A stretch of DNA of 64,000 nucleotides from JAEUOS01 sp031423955. Lineage in GTDB: Bacteria; Pseudomonadota; Gammaproteobacteria; Burkholderiales; JAEUOS01. Under the pieces are notes generated by a model that had not been told where the DNA came from, did not search any database, and saw only the letters and a list, made by a program, of their open reading frames with translations. The stretch is taken from positions 7,106-71,105 of the forward strand of contig JANPGJ010000069.1 of NCBI GenBank assembly GCA_031423955.1, given 5' to 3'. This document shows positions 6,961 to 16,232 of this stretch, in pieces (within the stretch, counting starts at the first letter, position 1; the number at the start of each line of letters is the position of its first letter). The translations under genes were made by a program, and so were the position numbers.

Positions 6961-9945
6961 TCAATGCAATCCGCCAGGACGCGCGGTTTCCAGATGATCC
7001 CACAGCTCCAGACTGCGGTCAGCGCCGTTGAGCGAACGCACGAACTGCATCAGGCGTTCATCGGTGATGAAACTGGCTGACGAGGTGGCTGCAAGCAGCC
7101 TGGTCGGCGATTGCGGCTTGGCAACGACGTAACCCTGGACATAGTCGACCCCCGCCTCGGCCAGCGCCTCAAGCGTCGGCCGGTCCTCGACCCACTCGGC
7201 GATCGTTTTCATGCCGAGGTTGCGCGCCAGACTGACTATCGCTTCGACAATCGCGAGATTTGAGGGATGCGACGTGACGCCGATGATAAAGTTTCCATCG
7301 ATCTTGAGCACGTCCGCCGGCAGTTCCTTGAGGTAGGAGAACGAGGTGTAGCCTGCACCGAAGTCATCGAGCGCGATCTTGGCGCCGTAGCCGCGCACGC
7401 GGTCGATGAAACGCCGCGTATTTTCCAGATCATGGAGAGCCACGCTTTCGGTGATCTCGATGCACAAGCGACCTGCCGCGTGCACATACTGGGCAAGGAG
7501 TGCGAAGGCATCATGGATGAAGCGCTCGTCGTTGAGCGACGCGCCTGAAAGATTCATGCAGATGAACTGGGTTTTCTTCAGTCGGTCGTAGTTGGCATCG
7601 ATCCACGCCAGAACCGTTGCCAGCACCCAGCGGTCGATCACGCCGATCCTGCCGTTGTTTTCAGCCACGGAAATGATCTGCGCCGCCGATATCACTGAAC
7701 CGTCGACTTCGCGCATTCGCAGCAACACTTCGAAATTGAGCGACTCCTGCGGTGAATGCAACGACATGATCGGCTGCATTTCGAGGAACAGGCCGTCATG
7801 CGCGGCATTCGAGCCCAGCCGCTCGATGAGACGGAGCTCCGCCTCGCGCTGGCGAAACACCGTCGCATTCTTCTCGTAGACGACCATGCCGTCGCCAACC
7901 CCGGACTTGGCTTCGCGGCAAGCGCGGTCGGCCGCCGAAATCGCGTCCTTGGCGGAAGTCCCGGCTGCAACCTCGACCAGACCGATGGAACCGCGTACCT
8001 GGAACGCCTTGTCGCCGATCCGGTAAGGATGGGTGCCGATGCGTTCGACCACACCCCGGCACGACCATGCCGCCGACTGGATCGGGGTACCCGGCAGCAC
8101 AATGACGAATTCATCCCCCCCGACCCGGCCCACACGCTGGCCATGGCTGAGCATCTCGCGCACCCGCTCGCAGACCTGGATCAGCACATCGTCGCCGGCC
8201 GCATGGCCGTACAGATCATTGATCAGCTTGAAACGGTCGAGGTCGAGATACGCCAGTGCCAGCGGTTGGCCCGCCGCCAGGCCGGCCATTGCCTCGTCGA
8301 GGACAAGTTCGACGCCGCGGCGATTCAGGACCCCGGTCAATGGGTCGTTTTCCGCCAGAAAACGCAAGCGTTCGGAAGCCTTGGATTTTTCGGTCACATC
8401 CTGCAGCGAGCCTTCGATCCTTTCATTGGCTAGTGTCGCCTTGACCAGGAAGCGCTTGTTGCCGGTCGCGTCGCCGGCGTCGTCACGACCACAGATTTCG
8501 ATTTCCTGGTGCGACGCGCCTTTGACCATTTCCTGCAACCGCGGCCAGGCGCCCGGCTCGAAATAGTTGCCCCACGGCCGGTTGCCCTCACCAGACTGCA
8601 TCCCGAGCATGTCGAGCAGCGCCGGATTGCCGCGAACCAGGTTGCCCGCGCCGTCAAGCGTGAACAAGCCGATCGGCATCGCTTCATAGGTGCTGCGCAG
8701 GGCTGCCTGGGCTTTCAGGCGTTGCTCGCGCTCCTGGCGCAGTTGCTCGGCAATCGCCATCGCGGCGATCAGGCTCGACGACAGGGCTGCGGTGACGCTG
8801 TTGAACGCGCCGATCAGGCTCTTGAAGCCGAGCGCGGCAGCGATGACTTCGAAAAAACTGGCGAACAGCGTGATGCCCAGGGCCGCGCTGTACCAAATGG
8901 CCACCTTCGAACGCGTCACGAACACGATGCGCGCCAGGAAAATCAGCAGAATCGAAATGCCAATCGCGGTTGTGGCCCAAAGATATGGCAAGAAGTTGGC
9001 ATATGACAAGAACGGCGCGAGCACCAGCACCATCACGCAGGACCATTGCGCGAGCACCAGCATGGGCCGGAACCCGACGCGCTTGATATCGTCGGCGAAC
9101 AGGCGCGAGAACAAGGTGTAGGTCAGCGCGTAGAACGCCGCCATCGACAGCTTCTTGATCTCGAAAACCCAGGCGTCGGGAATCACCCGTTCCAGCCATT
9201 GGCTGTCCCAGCCGGCCGAGATCGCGGCCATCCGGAGATTGGCGACCAGCCAGGCGGCGAACAACACATAGATCCATTCGCGGCTGACCAGTGCGGTCAT
9301 CAGCATGAACATCGCCAGCAACAGCAGGCCGCCATCGACCAGGCCGGAGTTGCGGTGGAATTTCTGCGCCGAACTTGCCAGTTCCGGGGCCGACCATGCG
9401 AGCGCGGAGATTCGTGCCGGCCCGGACGACCTGATCTTGCAGATGACCTCGGTCGGCGCCGCGGATAGTGGAACGTCAATCGAGAAGCCGGCCTTGACTT
9501 CGGCCACTCCCCCGCTTGCAATGTGCCGGCTGGCCGCTCCAAGGGGTGCCAGCGTTACACCGTTCCAGCAAGCGACATCTATCGCATGTCTGGAAGGCAG
9601 TTCCACCGTAGTCGGGGCACCCTCGACAGCGGCCGGCACGCTCAGGCGGATCCACACCGGGCTTTCGGACAAACGGGTATCGTAGTGGCGGACCGACAGC
9701 GCCTGGGTCAGCCGCACCCGCGCTTCCGCCGGCGTCAGCCGATCGCCCGATTCATGGGCAAAACGCAATTCCAGGGGTATCGCGCTGCTGCCGAGATACT
9801 GGCTCCCCCAAAACGCGATCGCAACAACGGTCACCAAGCCGATCATGATCGGCAATGCGAACAAGCCAAAGCGATACAGAACCTCATCAATCCCGCGATT
9901 GGTGGCGCGAAACCAGCCGGCAGTAGGCAAGTTGGCAGTAGGCAT
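6961..9945 (-). CDS. Membrane-anchored PAS-GGDEF-EAL c-di-GMP enzyme with 7TM sensor
   Basis: About 994 residues. Order: short cytoplasmic start, one membrane helix (about 25-50), a periplasmic beta-rich domain (about 50-195), then a block of seven helices (about 200-400). This resembles 7TMR-DISM receptors. A PAS-like segment follows (about 420-520), then GGDEF (RVGGDEFVIVLPG, motif near 609-613) and EAL. The GGDEF site is intact, so diguanylate cyclase activity is plausible. In the EAL domain the signature reads EVL, but NLSG, EITES, DDFGAG, LKID and AEWVED are kept, so phosphodiesterase activity is also plausible. The ATG at 9945 is preferred over the ORF start at 9999 because the extra residues are basic and low in hydrophobicity. 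Ligand and net activity are unknown. Confidence 0.9.
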   Translation of the reverse strand: MPTANLPTAGWFRATNRGIDEVLYRFGLFALPIMIGLVTVVAIAFWGSQYLGSSAIPLELRFAHESGDRLTPAEARVRLTQALSVRHYDTRLSESPVWIRLSVPAAVEGAPTTVELPSRHAIDVACWNGVTLAPLGAASRHIASGGVAEVKAGFSIDVPLSAAPTEVICKIRSSGPARISALAWSAPELASSAQKFHRNSGLVDGGLLLLAMFMLMTALVSREWIYVLFAAWLVANLRMAAISAGWDSQWLERVIPDAWVFEIKKLSMAAFYALTYTLFSRLFADDIKRVGFRPMLVLAQWSCVMVLVLAPFLSYANFLPYLWATTAIGISILLIFLARIVFVTRSKVAIWYSAALGITLFASFFEVIAAALGFKSLIGAFNSVTAALSSSLIAAMAIAEQLRQEREQRLKAQAALRSTYEAMPIGLFTLDGAGNLVRGNPALLDMLGMQSGEGNRPWGNYFEPGAWPRLQEMVKGASHQEIEICGRDDAGDATGNKRFLVKATLANERIEGSLQDVTEKSKASERLRFLAENDPLTGVLNRRGVELVLDEAMAGLAAGQPLALAYLDLDRFKLINDLYGHAAGDDVLIQVCERVREMLSHGQRVGRVGGDEFVIVLPGTPIQSAAWSCRGVVERIGTHPYRIGDKAFQVRGSIGLVEVAAGTSAKDAISAADRACREAKSGVGDGMVVYEKNATVFRQREAELRLIERLGSNAAHDGLFLEMQPIMSLHSPQESLNFEVLLRMREVDGSVISAAQIISVAENNGRIGVIDRWVLATVLAWIDANYDRLKKTQFICMNLSGASLNDERFIHDAFALLAQYVHAAGRLCIEITESVALHDLENTRRFIDRVRGYGAKIALDDFGAGYTSFSYLKELPADVLKIDGNFIIGVTSHPSNLAIVEAIVSLARNLGMKTIAEWVEDRPTLEALAEAGVDYVQGYVVAKPQSPTRLLAATSSASFITDERLMQFVRSLNGADRSLELWDHLETARPGGLH

Positions 9946-10182
9946 GGTGTTGATTTGTCGCGGCAACCGACCTGACCGGCGCGTGCAACGAACTGTCAAA
10001 CCCTCAATGGAATAAGCTTTGGCTTGGCGACCACGGCGGCGAAAATCACTAGGATAACAAGACTGACCGGCCCGTCACATCATTACAGCTGACCACATTG
10101 TGCATGAATGACCAGCATGCATATTTCAAACCATGTAAATGAACATACACGGGTTTCCTGCCAGGCGTGATGTTGGCCTAAC

Positions 10183-10216
10183 GCCCTGCCATATGGCACC
10201 TACGGCCCGGCAGGGC
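10183..10216. repeat. Inverted repeat in the GGDEF-EAL upstream region
   Basis: Perfect 8-bp arms (GCCCTGCC and GGCAGGGC) separated by 18 bases, just downstream of the acyltransferase stop and about 240 bases upstream of the GGDEF-EAL start. There is no T-run on the minus-strand side, so a classical intrinsic terminator is not supported. It may be a rho-assisted terminator hairpin or a regulator site. The rest of the 9946-10222 gap shows AT-richer DNA but no confident promoter. Confidence 0.4.
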
Positions 10217-10222
10217 GAAACT

Positions 10223-11002
10223 TTATTGCATTAAGGTGGTGGATGGCCCCATGAGCGGTGCGGGAATTGCAGGCAACGCGAAATCACGGGCGCCTGCCAG
10301 ATCAATATCGGGGTGGTAGGTGTCGCACATGAAGCTCAGTAACGGGTGCCTCGCCTCGGTCCAGCGTGCTTTGGCGTTTAGTACGTCAAGCGCCATGACG
10401 CGGTGCGGCATGCCACCGATGTGGCGCATCGGAATGAAGCCACCATCGGGATAAACGTCTTCCATCAGCAGATCCTCATACTGCCGGTCGAGCGGCGAGC
10501 GGGCGGTGATCACCATCCATTCGATGCCGGTCTGCATGCAATACTGGTAAAAGGCCTTGAAAAGCATGGTCTTGACGACCATGCCCATGCGCCCGGTGGC
10601 AATCCCCAGGCGGGTCGCCTCGGCGATCGAAGTATCCTCCAGCCAGTCAGGGAGCTTGACCGATTGCTCCAGCCCAAGTGGGCTGTGACGATTTGTCTTG
10701 ATGCGCATGGTACCGATCGGGGAGCCGTCGAGCTTGGATTCGGCTAGCAAAATCACGGCTCCGCCTTCGTAATCGAAGGTTTCGGGGCGCGTCAGGGTTG
10801 CGGCGAACTCCGGGACATGACGCGCATAGGCCGAATGACGAATGCTGACCGCGCGGTCGAGTTCATTCTCGTTTTGCACCAGTTTGATCCGGAACGGCAT
10901 GCGCTCCTCGCGCATGCGCGCGGCGCCGGCCTGCGGGACAGGGTTGGAGTACGAACCAAGAACCCGGCTCAACACTGCTTGTGTGGCGTCGCGTGAATGC
11001 AT
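10223..11002 (-). CDS. FeeM-like N-acyl amino acid synthase / GNAT acyltransferase
   Basis: 259 residues. The stretch IKLVQNENELDRAVSIRHSAY resembles the start of the acyl-homoserine-lactone/FeeM acyltransferase fold. GTMRIKTN, EATRLGIATGR and a run of membrane-free alpha/beta sequence follow. FeeM enzymes join long-chain acyl groups from acyl-ACP to amino acids such as tyrosine; a related family is the acyltransferase associated with PEP-CTERM/exosortase systems. The ATG at 11002 is preceded at 6-7 bases by a G-rich SD-like run (GGGGGG), so the longer reading frame to 11032 is not used. It stands alone on the minus strand, upstream of the GGDEF-EAL gene. The substrate cannot be read from sequence. 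Confidence 0.7.
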   Translation of the reverse strand: MHSRDATQAVLSRVLGSYSNPVPQAGAARMREERMPFRIKLVQNENELDRAVSIRHSAYARHVPEFAATLTRPETFDYEGGAVILLAESKLDGSPIGTMRIKTNRHSPLGLEQSVKLPDWLEDTSIAEATRLGIATGRMGMVVKTMLFKAFYQYCMQTGIEWMVITARSPLDRQYEDLLMEDVYPDGGFIPMRHIGGMPHRVMALDVLNAKARWTEARHPLLSFMCDTYHPDIDLAGARDFALPAIPAPLMGPSTTLMQ

Positions 11003-11453
11003 TTTGGAACCCCCCGGCAAAATGTAAAACATCGAAAACCGCTGAAATGGACCTTGACTACACCGCTTTTTCCTGCATGCCGCCTGTTGAAAGCATGTTA
11101 GGCGCGAAGTACCTCGATATCTGTCAGGGGGGCTCGCATTCGCGTGTAGGGCAAATTCCTACTTCTCTTGTAGGAAGCACGAACCGGCCAGAGCGAGCGG
11201 CGGCGGCGTGCGGTCGAATGCCGCCGCAAAACCCTGGTAATTGCAAGCCATTGCCGTGCAGGGCAAGTTCCTACAGCAGCTCCGAACAATGCCTACCGGT
11301 CAACGGGTGAAAGTTCCGGTCGGCCCCGGCAACGGCGCACAGGTGCTGATCGAATCACGTCCGCCGCGTGCACGATCCCGCGGAGCGCGCCAACCGGTTA
11401 TGCTTCCCACCCCTGAAACGAAACACCGGCGCCGGCGCGCTGCACCAAGACCC
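11003..11453. other. Divergent intergenic region with REP-like palindromes
   Basis: 451 bp between the minus-strand acyltransferase and the plus-strand aldo-keto reductase. No convincing coding sequence. It holds GGGCAAATTCCTAC at 11149-11162 and a near copy GGGCAAGTTCCTAC at 11261-11274. The first is nested in two palindromes: GTAGG/CCTAC arms around GCAAATT, and TTCCTAC (11156-11162) with GTAGGAA (11170-11176). This looks like dispersed extragenic palindromic sequence. Promoters for both flanking genes must also lie here but none is clear. Confidence 0.5.
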
Positions 11454-12440
11454 ATGCAAACACGCAAACTCGGAACCTCCGACCTGTTAGTCCCGACCCT
11501 GTGCTTTGGCGGCAATGTCTTCGGCTGGACCGCCGACCAGAGTGCCTCTTTCAAGCTGCTTGATGCGCTTGCCGAATCCGGCTGCAACTTCATCGACACC
11601 GCCGACGTTTACTCCAAGTGGGCGCCCGGCAACCAGGGCGGCGAATCCGAGATGCTGATCGGCAAATGGCTGCGCCACAACGCCAGGCGCCGCGGCCGCC
11701 ACAGCCTGGTCATCGCCTCCAAAGTAGGCATGGACATGGGCGGCGGTCGCCGCGGCCTGTCACCTGCGTATATCGCGCAGGCAGTTGAAGCCTCGCTCAA
11801 GCGCCTGCAAACCGACTATATCGATCTTTACCAGTCGCACACCGACGACGCCGACACGCCGCTGGAGGAAACCCTGGCGACCTACGACAAGCTGATCAAG
11901 CAGGGAAAAGTTCGCTACATCGGTGCGTCGAACTACGGCGCCGAGCGCCTGCGCCTGGCGCTGAAGCTGAGTCGGGACCATCGCCTGCCGGCTTACGTCA
12001 GCCTGCAACCGGAATACAACCTGTGCGATCGCGCCGGCTACGAAAGCGCGCTTGAACCGCTATGCCGCAAGCACAATATCGGCGTGATTGGCTACTACTC
12101 GCTGGCCAGCGGATTCCTGAGCGGCAAATACCGCAGCGCCGGTGATGCCGGCAAGAGTCCGCGCGGCGCGCGCGCCAGTGGCTATCTGAACGAACGCGGC
12201 CTGCGTATCCTGGCCGCCCTTGACCAGGTGGCGGCGCGCCATCGCGCCAACCCGACCCGGGTAGCCCTTGCCTGGCTGATAGCACGCCCTGGCATTACCG
12301 CGCCTATCGCCAGCGCCACCAGCCTGGATCAACTGCATGACCTGATCGCCGCCACCGAACTGCGACTCGACAGCGGCGACATCGGCCTGCTCGACCAGGC
12401 AAGTGCGCAAGCTGCGGTGAAGCCCTCGCACTCCGCTTGA
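11454..12440 (+). CDS. Aldo/keto reductase
   Basis: NAD(P)H-dependent oxidoreductase of the AKR TIM-barrel family, 328 aa. Seen: MQTRKLGTSDLLVPTLCFGG at the N-terminus, FIDTADVYSKWAPG containing the catalytic Asp/Tyr, a SKVG strand with the conserved Lys, IDLYQSHTDD (His), and YIGASNYGAERL near the cofactor site. The start at 11454 is the family-typical MQ.R.LG position; the upstream open frame (from 11241) covers the repeat region and is rejected. A Bug receptor gene follows 10 bp later and could be co-transcribed. The substrate is not deducible; it is closest in style to YajO/Tas-type AKRs. Confidence 0.9.
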   Translation: MQTRKLGTSDLLVPTLCFGGNVFGWTADQSASFKLLDALAESGCNFIDTADVYSKWAPGNQGGESEMLIGKWLRHNARRRGRHSLVIASKVGMDMGGGRRGLSPAYIAQAVEASLKRLQTDYIDLYQSHTDDADTPLEETLATYDKLIKQGKVRYIGASNYGAERLRLALKLSRDHRLPAYVSLQPEYNLCDRAGYESALEPLCRKHNIGVIGYYSLASGFLSGKYRSAGDAGKSPRGARASGYLNERGLRILAALDQVAARHRANPTRVALAWLIARPGITAPIASATSLDQLHDLIAATELRLDSGDIGLLDQASAQAAVKPSHSA

Positions 12441-12450
12441 GGCAAGCGGG

Positions 12451-13422
12451 ATGTTCATTCGGCAACTCCTGCTGGCTTGTGTGACGGCCGCGGCCTGCCT
12501 GCCTTCGGCGGGCAATCCACAGGCCTATCCTGGCAAGCCGGTACGCATTGTCGTGCCGTTCCCGCCCGGCGGCGGCACCGACATCGGCACCCGGATCCTG
12601 GCGCAAAAGCTGTCCGAGGTCTGGGGCCAGTCGGTGGTGGTCGAAAACAAGGGCGGCGCCGCCGGAATTGTCGGCACCGAATTCACCGCCAAGGCGATGC
12701 CGGACGGCCATTCATTGATGATGGGCAACATCGGCACCCATGCGATCAACGTCAGCCTGTACAAGAAACTCCCCTACGACCCGGTACGCGATTTCGCCCC
12801 GGTGAGTCAGATTGCCGGTCTACCGCTGTTCCTTCTGGTTCATCCCTCGGTGCCCGCCAACTCGACCGCTGACCTGGTGGCGCTTCTAAAGGCCAAACCT
12901 GGCCAATTCGATTACTCCAGTTCCGGCAGCGGTGGTTCAATGCATGTCGCCGCCGAATTGTTCAAGAGCATTGCCGGGGTGCGCATCGTGCATATCCCCT
13001 ACAAGGGCGGCGGGCCGGCGGTCGCCGACCTTCTTGCAGGCCAGGTGAAGATTTCATTCGCGACCGTGCTTGAAACCCTGCAACATGTGAAAAGCGGAAA
13101 ACTGCGGGCGCTGGCGATCACCAGCAGCCGGCGCTCGCTGGCCGCGCCGGAGTTTCCGACCATTGCCGAAGCCGGCTTGCCGGGTTATGAATCGACCTCC
13201 TGGCTGGCGCTGTTCGCGCCAGCCGGCACGCCCAGGGAAATCGTTTCCAAGGTCGCGGCCGACGCCGCGCGGGTGATGAACTCCGCGGAGGTGCGCGAGC
13301 GGTTCGTGGCGCAGGGCGCTGATCCGATCGGCTCCACTCCGGAGCAACTGGCCGCCGTCCTGACGCGCGATATCGCAAAATACGCCAAGGTCATGAAGGA
13401 TTCCGGCACCCAGCCGGAGTAA
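12451..13422 (+). CDS. Tripartite tricarboxylate transporter (Bug/TctC) substrate-binding protein
   Basis: 323-residue periplasmic receptor. It has an N-terminal signal peptide (about residues 1-24) and YPGKPVRIVVPFPPGGGTDIG, the typical Bug opening. NKGGAAGIVGTE and HIPYKGGGPAVADLLAGQVK form the two lobes of the Venus-flytrap. Bug proteins bind small carboxylates and amides; no TctA/TctB membrane genes are nearby, as is common for the large Burkholderiales Bug families. It follows the aldo-keto reductase by 10 bp and precedes rlmJ. Confidence 0.9.
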   Translation: MFIRQLLLACVTAAACLPSAGNPQAYPGKPVRIVVPFPPGGGTDIGTRILAQKLSEVWGQSVVVENKGGAAGIVGTEFTAKAMPDGHSLMMGNIGTHAINVSLYKKLPYDPVRDFAPVSQIAGLPLFLLVHPSVPANSTADLVALLKAKPGQFDYSSSGSGGSMHVAAELFKSIAGVRIVHIPYKGGGPAVADLLAGQVKISFATVLETLQHVKSGKLRALAITSSRRSLAAPEFPTIAEAGLPGYESTSWLALFAPAGTPREIVSKVAADAARVMNSAEVRERFVAQGADPIGSTPEQLAAVLTRDIAKYAKVMKDSGTQPE

Positions 13423-13447
13423 CAAGTTCAGCTACCGCCACGCTCCG

Positions 13448-14296
13448 ATGTTCAGTTACCGCCACGGCTTTCACGCCGGCAATCATGCCGACGTTCTCAA
13501 ACATCTGGTGCTGGTGCAACTGCTGCAACACATGGGCGCCAAGGACACGCCCTACACGGTGGTCGATACCCATGCCGGCGCCGGTTGCTACTCGCTCGAA
13601 GCAGGCAGCTATGCGGCGAAGAACGCGGAATACGGCAGCGGCATCGGCCGCCTGTGGGGGCCGGCCACCTACCACGGGGCGATCGCCGACTACCTGCGCG
13701 AGATGAAAGCGGCAAACCCCGACACCGCCCTCAAGCGCTATCCGGGCTCGCCGCAGATTGCGCTGCAGATGATGCGTGCGCAGGATCGCCAGCGTCTGTT
13801 CGAACTGCACCCGACCGAGGGCCGCGCCCTGCAGGAGTACTTCCGCGACGAAGACAAGCGTGTCATTGTGCGCGCCGCCGACGGCTTCACCAGCCTCAAA
13901 TCGGTGTTGCCGCCGCCGTCGCGGCGTGCGCTGGTGCTGATCGACCCGTCCTACGAAGACAAGACGGATTACGAGCGGGTGGTAGGCATGATGCGCGAGG
14001 CGCTGCAGCGCTTTGCCACCGGTATCTACGCAATCTGGTATCCGCAGGTGCGGCGTCGCGAATCAACCCGACTGCCGGAGCAGTTGCAGCGGCTGGCAGG
14101 CGACAAGTGGCTGCATGCCTCGCTGACCATCATGGCCCCGCCGTCCGACGGGTTCGGTTTGTACGGTAGCGGCATGTTCGTGTTCAACCCGCCCTGGCAA
14201 CTGGCGGCGCGCCTGCGCGAGTCGCTGCCGCTATTGAAAAAGCTGCTTGGCGTTGACGCGCGCGCCGCTTTCCAACTGCAGGGCGAACAAGGCTGA
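13448..14296 (+). CDS. rlmJ: 23S rRNA (adenine(2030)-N6)-methyltransferase RlmJ
   Basis: SAM-dependent methyltransferase modifying A2030 of 23S rRNA. The 282-residue protein begins MFSYRHGFHAGNHADVLKH, the RlmJ signature with the conserved histidines. VVDTHAGAGCYSLE (SAM loop) follows, then LIDPSYEDKTDY, the catalytic motif. E. coli has DPPY here; the serine variant is a mild change at a position where N6-adenine methyltransferases tolerate variation. Length is normal. It is unrelated in function to the flanking Bug gene. Confidence 0.93.
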   Translation: MFSYRHGFHAGNHADVLKHLVLVQLLQHMGAKDTPYTVVDTHAGAGCYSLEAGSYAAKNAEYGSGIGRLWGPATYHGAIADYLREMKAANPDTALKRYPGSPQIALQMMRAQDRQRLFELHPTEGRALQEYFRDEDKRVIVRAADGFTSLKSVLPPPSRRALVLIDPSYEDKTDYERVVGMMREALQRFATGIYAIWYPQVRRRESTRLPEQLQRLAGDKWLHASLTIMAPPSDGFGLYGSGMFVFNPPWQLAARLRESLPLLKKLLGVDARAAFQLQGEQG

Positions 14297-14415
14297 GAGC
14301 GCATCGCAGCCGCTGCGCGACCGCGTGCACCGGCCGGCCGACCAGGTGACCGGCAGAGTCAACCCGAGCCGGCCCATAATCGCCCCATCAACCGTTGCCG
14401 CTACCGCTACATACC

Positions 14416-16119
14416 ATGTCAACTTCCACCCCGTTCAAGGCTCGCCTCTGGCGCCTGGTCAAACCCTATTTCGCCAGTGAGCAGCGGACCATCGCGCTGG
14501 GCTTCCTGGCCGCGGTGATCGCGCTCAACCTGATCGCCGTCTACGTCGATGTGCTGCTCAACGAGTTCAACCGCGACTTCTACAACGCCCTGGAGCAAAA
14601 GGATTTCGCCGCCTTCAAGACCCAGTTGCTGCGATTTTCCTACCTTGCCTTCTTTTTCATCGTTGTCGCGGTCTACAAGTTCTACCTGACGCAGTTGCTC
14701 GAATTGCGCTGGCGCGAATGGCTGACCGGGCGCTATCTCGACCGCTGGCTGGCCCATCGCGCCTACTACAAGGTCGAACTGTTCCACCGCGCGACCGACA
14801 ACCCGGATCAACGAATCGCCGAGGACGTGCGCGCGGTCACCGAGAAAACCGTCGAACTCACCATGGGGCTCCTGGGTTCGGTGGTGACGCTGGCGGCATT
14901 TCTGTCGATTCTGTGGACGGTGTCGGGGCCCCTCGCCTTCGCCTTGGGAGGCACGCAATTCTCGATCCCCGGCTACATGGTCTGGGTCGCCATTGCCTAC
15001 GCGTTCGGCGGATCACTGCTGATTCACTGGATCGGCAAACCCCTGATCGACATCAACAACCGGGTGCAGAAGGTCGAGGCCGACTTTCGCTACGGGCTGA
15101 TCCGCGTCCGCGAAAACGCCGAAAGCATCGCGCTCTATGGCGGCGAGCCGGGTGAGCGGTCGGTTCTGGGTGCACGTTACCGCACGCTGCTGGACACCAC
15201 CCTGGAGCTGATCAAGCGCCAGAAGACGGTCATCACCGCGCGCGTGTTCTACGCCCAGATCGCGGTCATTTTTCCGATTGTGGTCGCCGCACCGCGTTAT
15301 TTCGGCGGCGCCATCAAGCTGGGCGAACTGATGCAAATCGCCTCCGCATTCGGGCAGGTGCAGTCGGCCCTGTCATGGTTCATCGACGCGTATGCCAATC
15401 TCGCGGCATGGAAGGCCAGCGTCGACCGTCTGCTGAGCTTCGACGACGCCTTGCGGGAAGCCGAATCCGGCATTGCGCTGCCGGTGACCGCCGGTACGGC
15501 ACCGGCCATGAGCAACGTGACCCTGACCACCCCGCAGGGACTGCCGATCGTCGCTGGGGCGACGCTTGCCATCGGCAGCGGCGAGCGCTGGCTAGTGAGC
15601 GGCCCCTCCGGCAGCGGCAAGAGCACCCTGTTCCGCGCGCTCGCCGGCATCTGGCCATTTGGCCAGGGCGCAGTCACCGCACCGGGCAGTGGTGTGCTGT
15701 TCCTGCCGCAGCGGCCGTACCTGCCGTTGGGTACGCTCAAGGCGGCGGTGTGTTATCCGGGCGCTGCGCAGGACGTCGACGACAAAACGGTGCGCGCAGC
15801 GCTCACTGACTGCCACCTACCGCATCTGGTCGACCTGCTGCAGGAAGACGGCGCATGGGACAAGCGCCTGTCGCCGGGCGAGCAGCAGCGCATCGGCTTC
15901 GCGCGTGTACTGATCAATCGCCCGCAATGGTTGTTCATGGATGAATCGACTGCCGCCCTGGATGCGCCGACCGCGCGCGCGCTCTATGCACTGGTCCGCG
16001 AACGGCTGCCGCACGCCGCCCTGATCAGCATTGCGCACAACGCCGAAATCGCTGAATTCCATGACCGGCGGATAGTTCTGAGCCCGGGGGCCGGTGGATC
16101 TACCGTGACCGCGACATGA
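14416..16119 (+). CDS. SbmA/BacA-YddA-type ABC transporter, fused permease and ATPase
   Basis: 567 residues in one chain. The N-terminal half has about six membrane helices (first near 28-46, later ones near 75-92, 150-170, 187-205, 278-292). It contains the block EFNRDFYNALEQKDF, typical of the ABC_membrane_2 family (SbmA, BacA, YddA, Rv1819c). The C-terminal ATPase has Walker A GPSGSGKST at 396-404, signature LSPGEQ at 485-490 and Walker B WLFMDE at 505-510. Relatives move peptides or vitamin B12-like compounds; the substrate here is unknown. The ATG at 14416 gives the usual short cytoplasmic leader; the open frame to 14395 is not used. Confidence 0.9.
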   Translation: MSTSTPFKARLWRLVKPYFASEQRTIALGFLAAVIALNLIAVYVDVLLNEFNRDFYNALEQKDFAAFKTQLLRFSYLAFFFIVVAVYKFYLTQLLELRWREWLTGRYLDRWLAHRAYYKVELFHRATDNPDQRIAEDVRAVTEKTVELTMGLLGSVVTLAAFLSILWTVSGPLAFALGGTQFSIPGYMVWVAIAYAFGGSLLIHWIGKPLIDINNRVQKVEADFRYGLIRVRENAESIALYGGEPGERSVLGARYRTLLDTTLELIKRQKTVITARVFYAQIAVIFPIVVAAPRYFGGAIKLGELMQIASAFGQVQSALSWFIDAYANLAAWKASVDRLLSFDDALREAESGIALPVTAGTAPAMSNVTLTTPQGLPIVAGATLAIGSGERWLVSGPSGSGKSTLFRALAGIWPFGQGAVTAPGSGVLFLPQRPYLPLGTLKAAVCYPGAAQDVDDKTVRAALTDCHLPHLVDLLQEDGAWDKRLSPGEQQRIGFARVLINRPQWLFMDESTAALDAPTARALYALVRERLPHAALISIAHNAEIAEFHDRRIVLSPGAGGSTVTAT

Positions 16120-16232
16120 TTCGGCCAGTAGTGCCGCCTGCTGTCAGACAAGCACAGCAGCAGCCGGCCTGTTTGCCACCCGACGATGGGAATCGCCGCG
16201 TCCGGTGTGATTACGGGGCGCCCTCAGTATGC

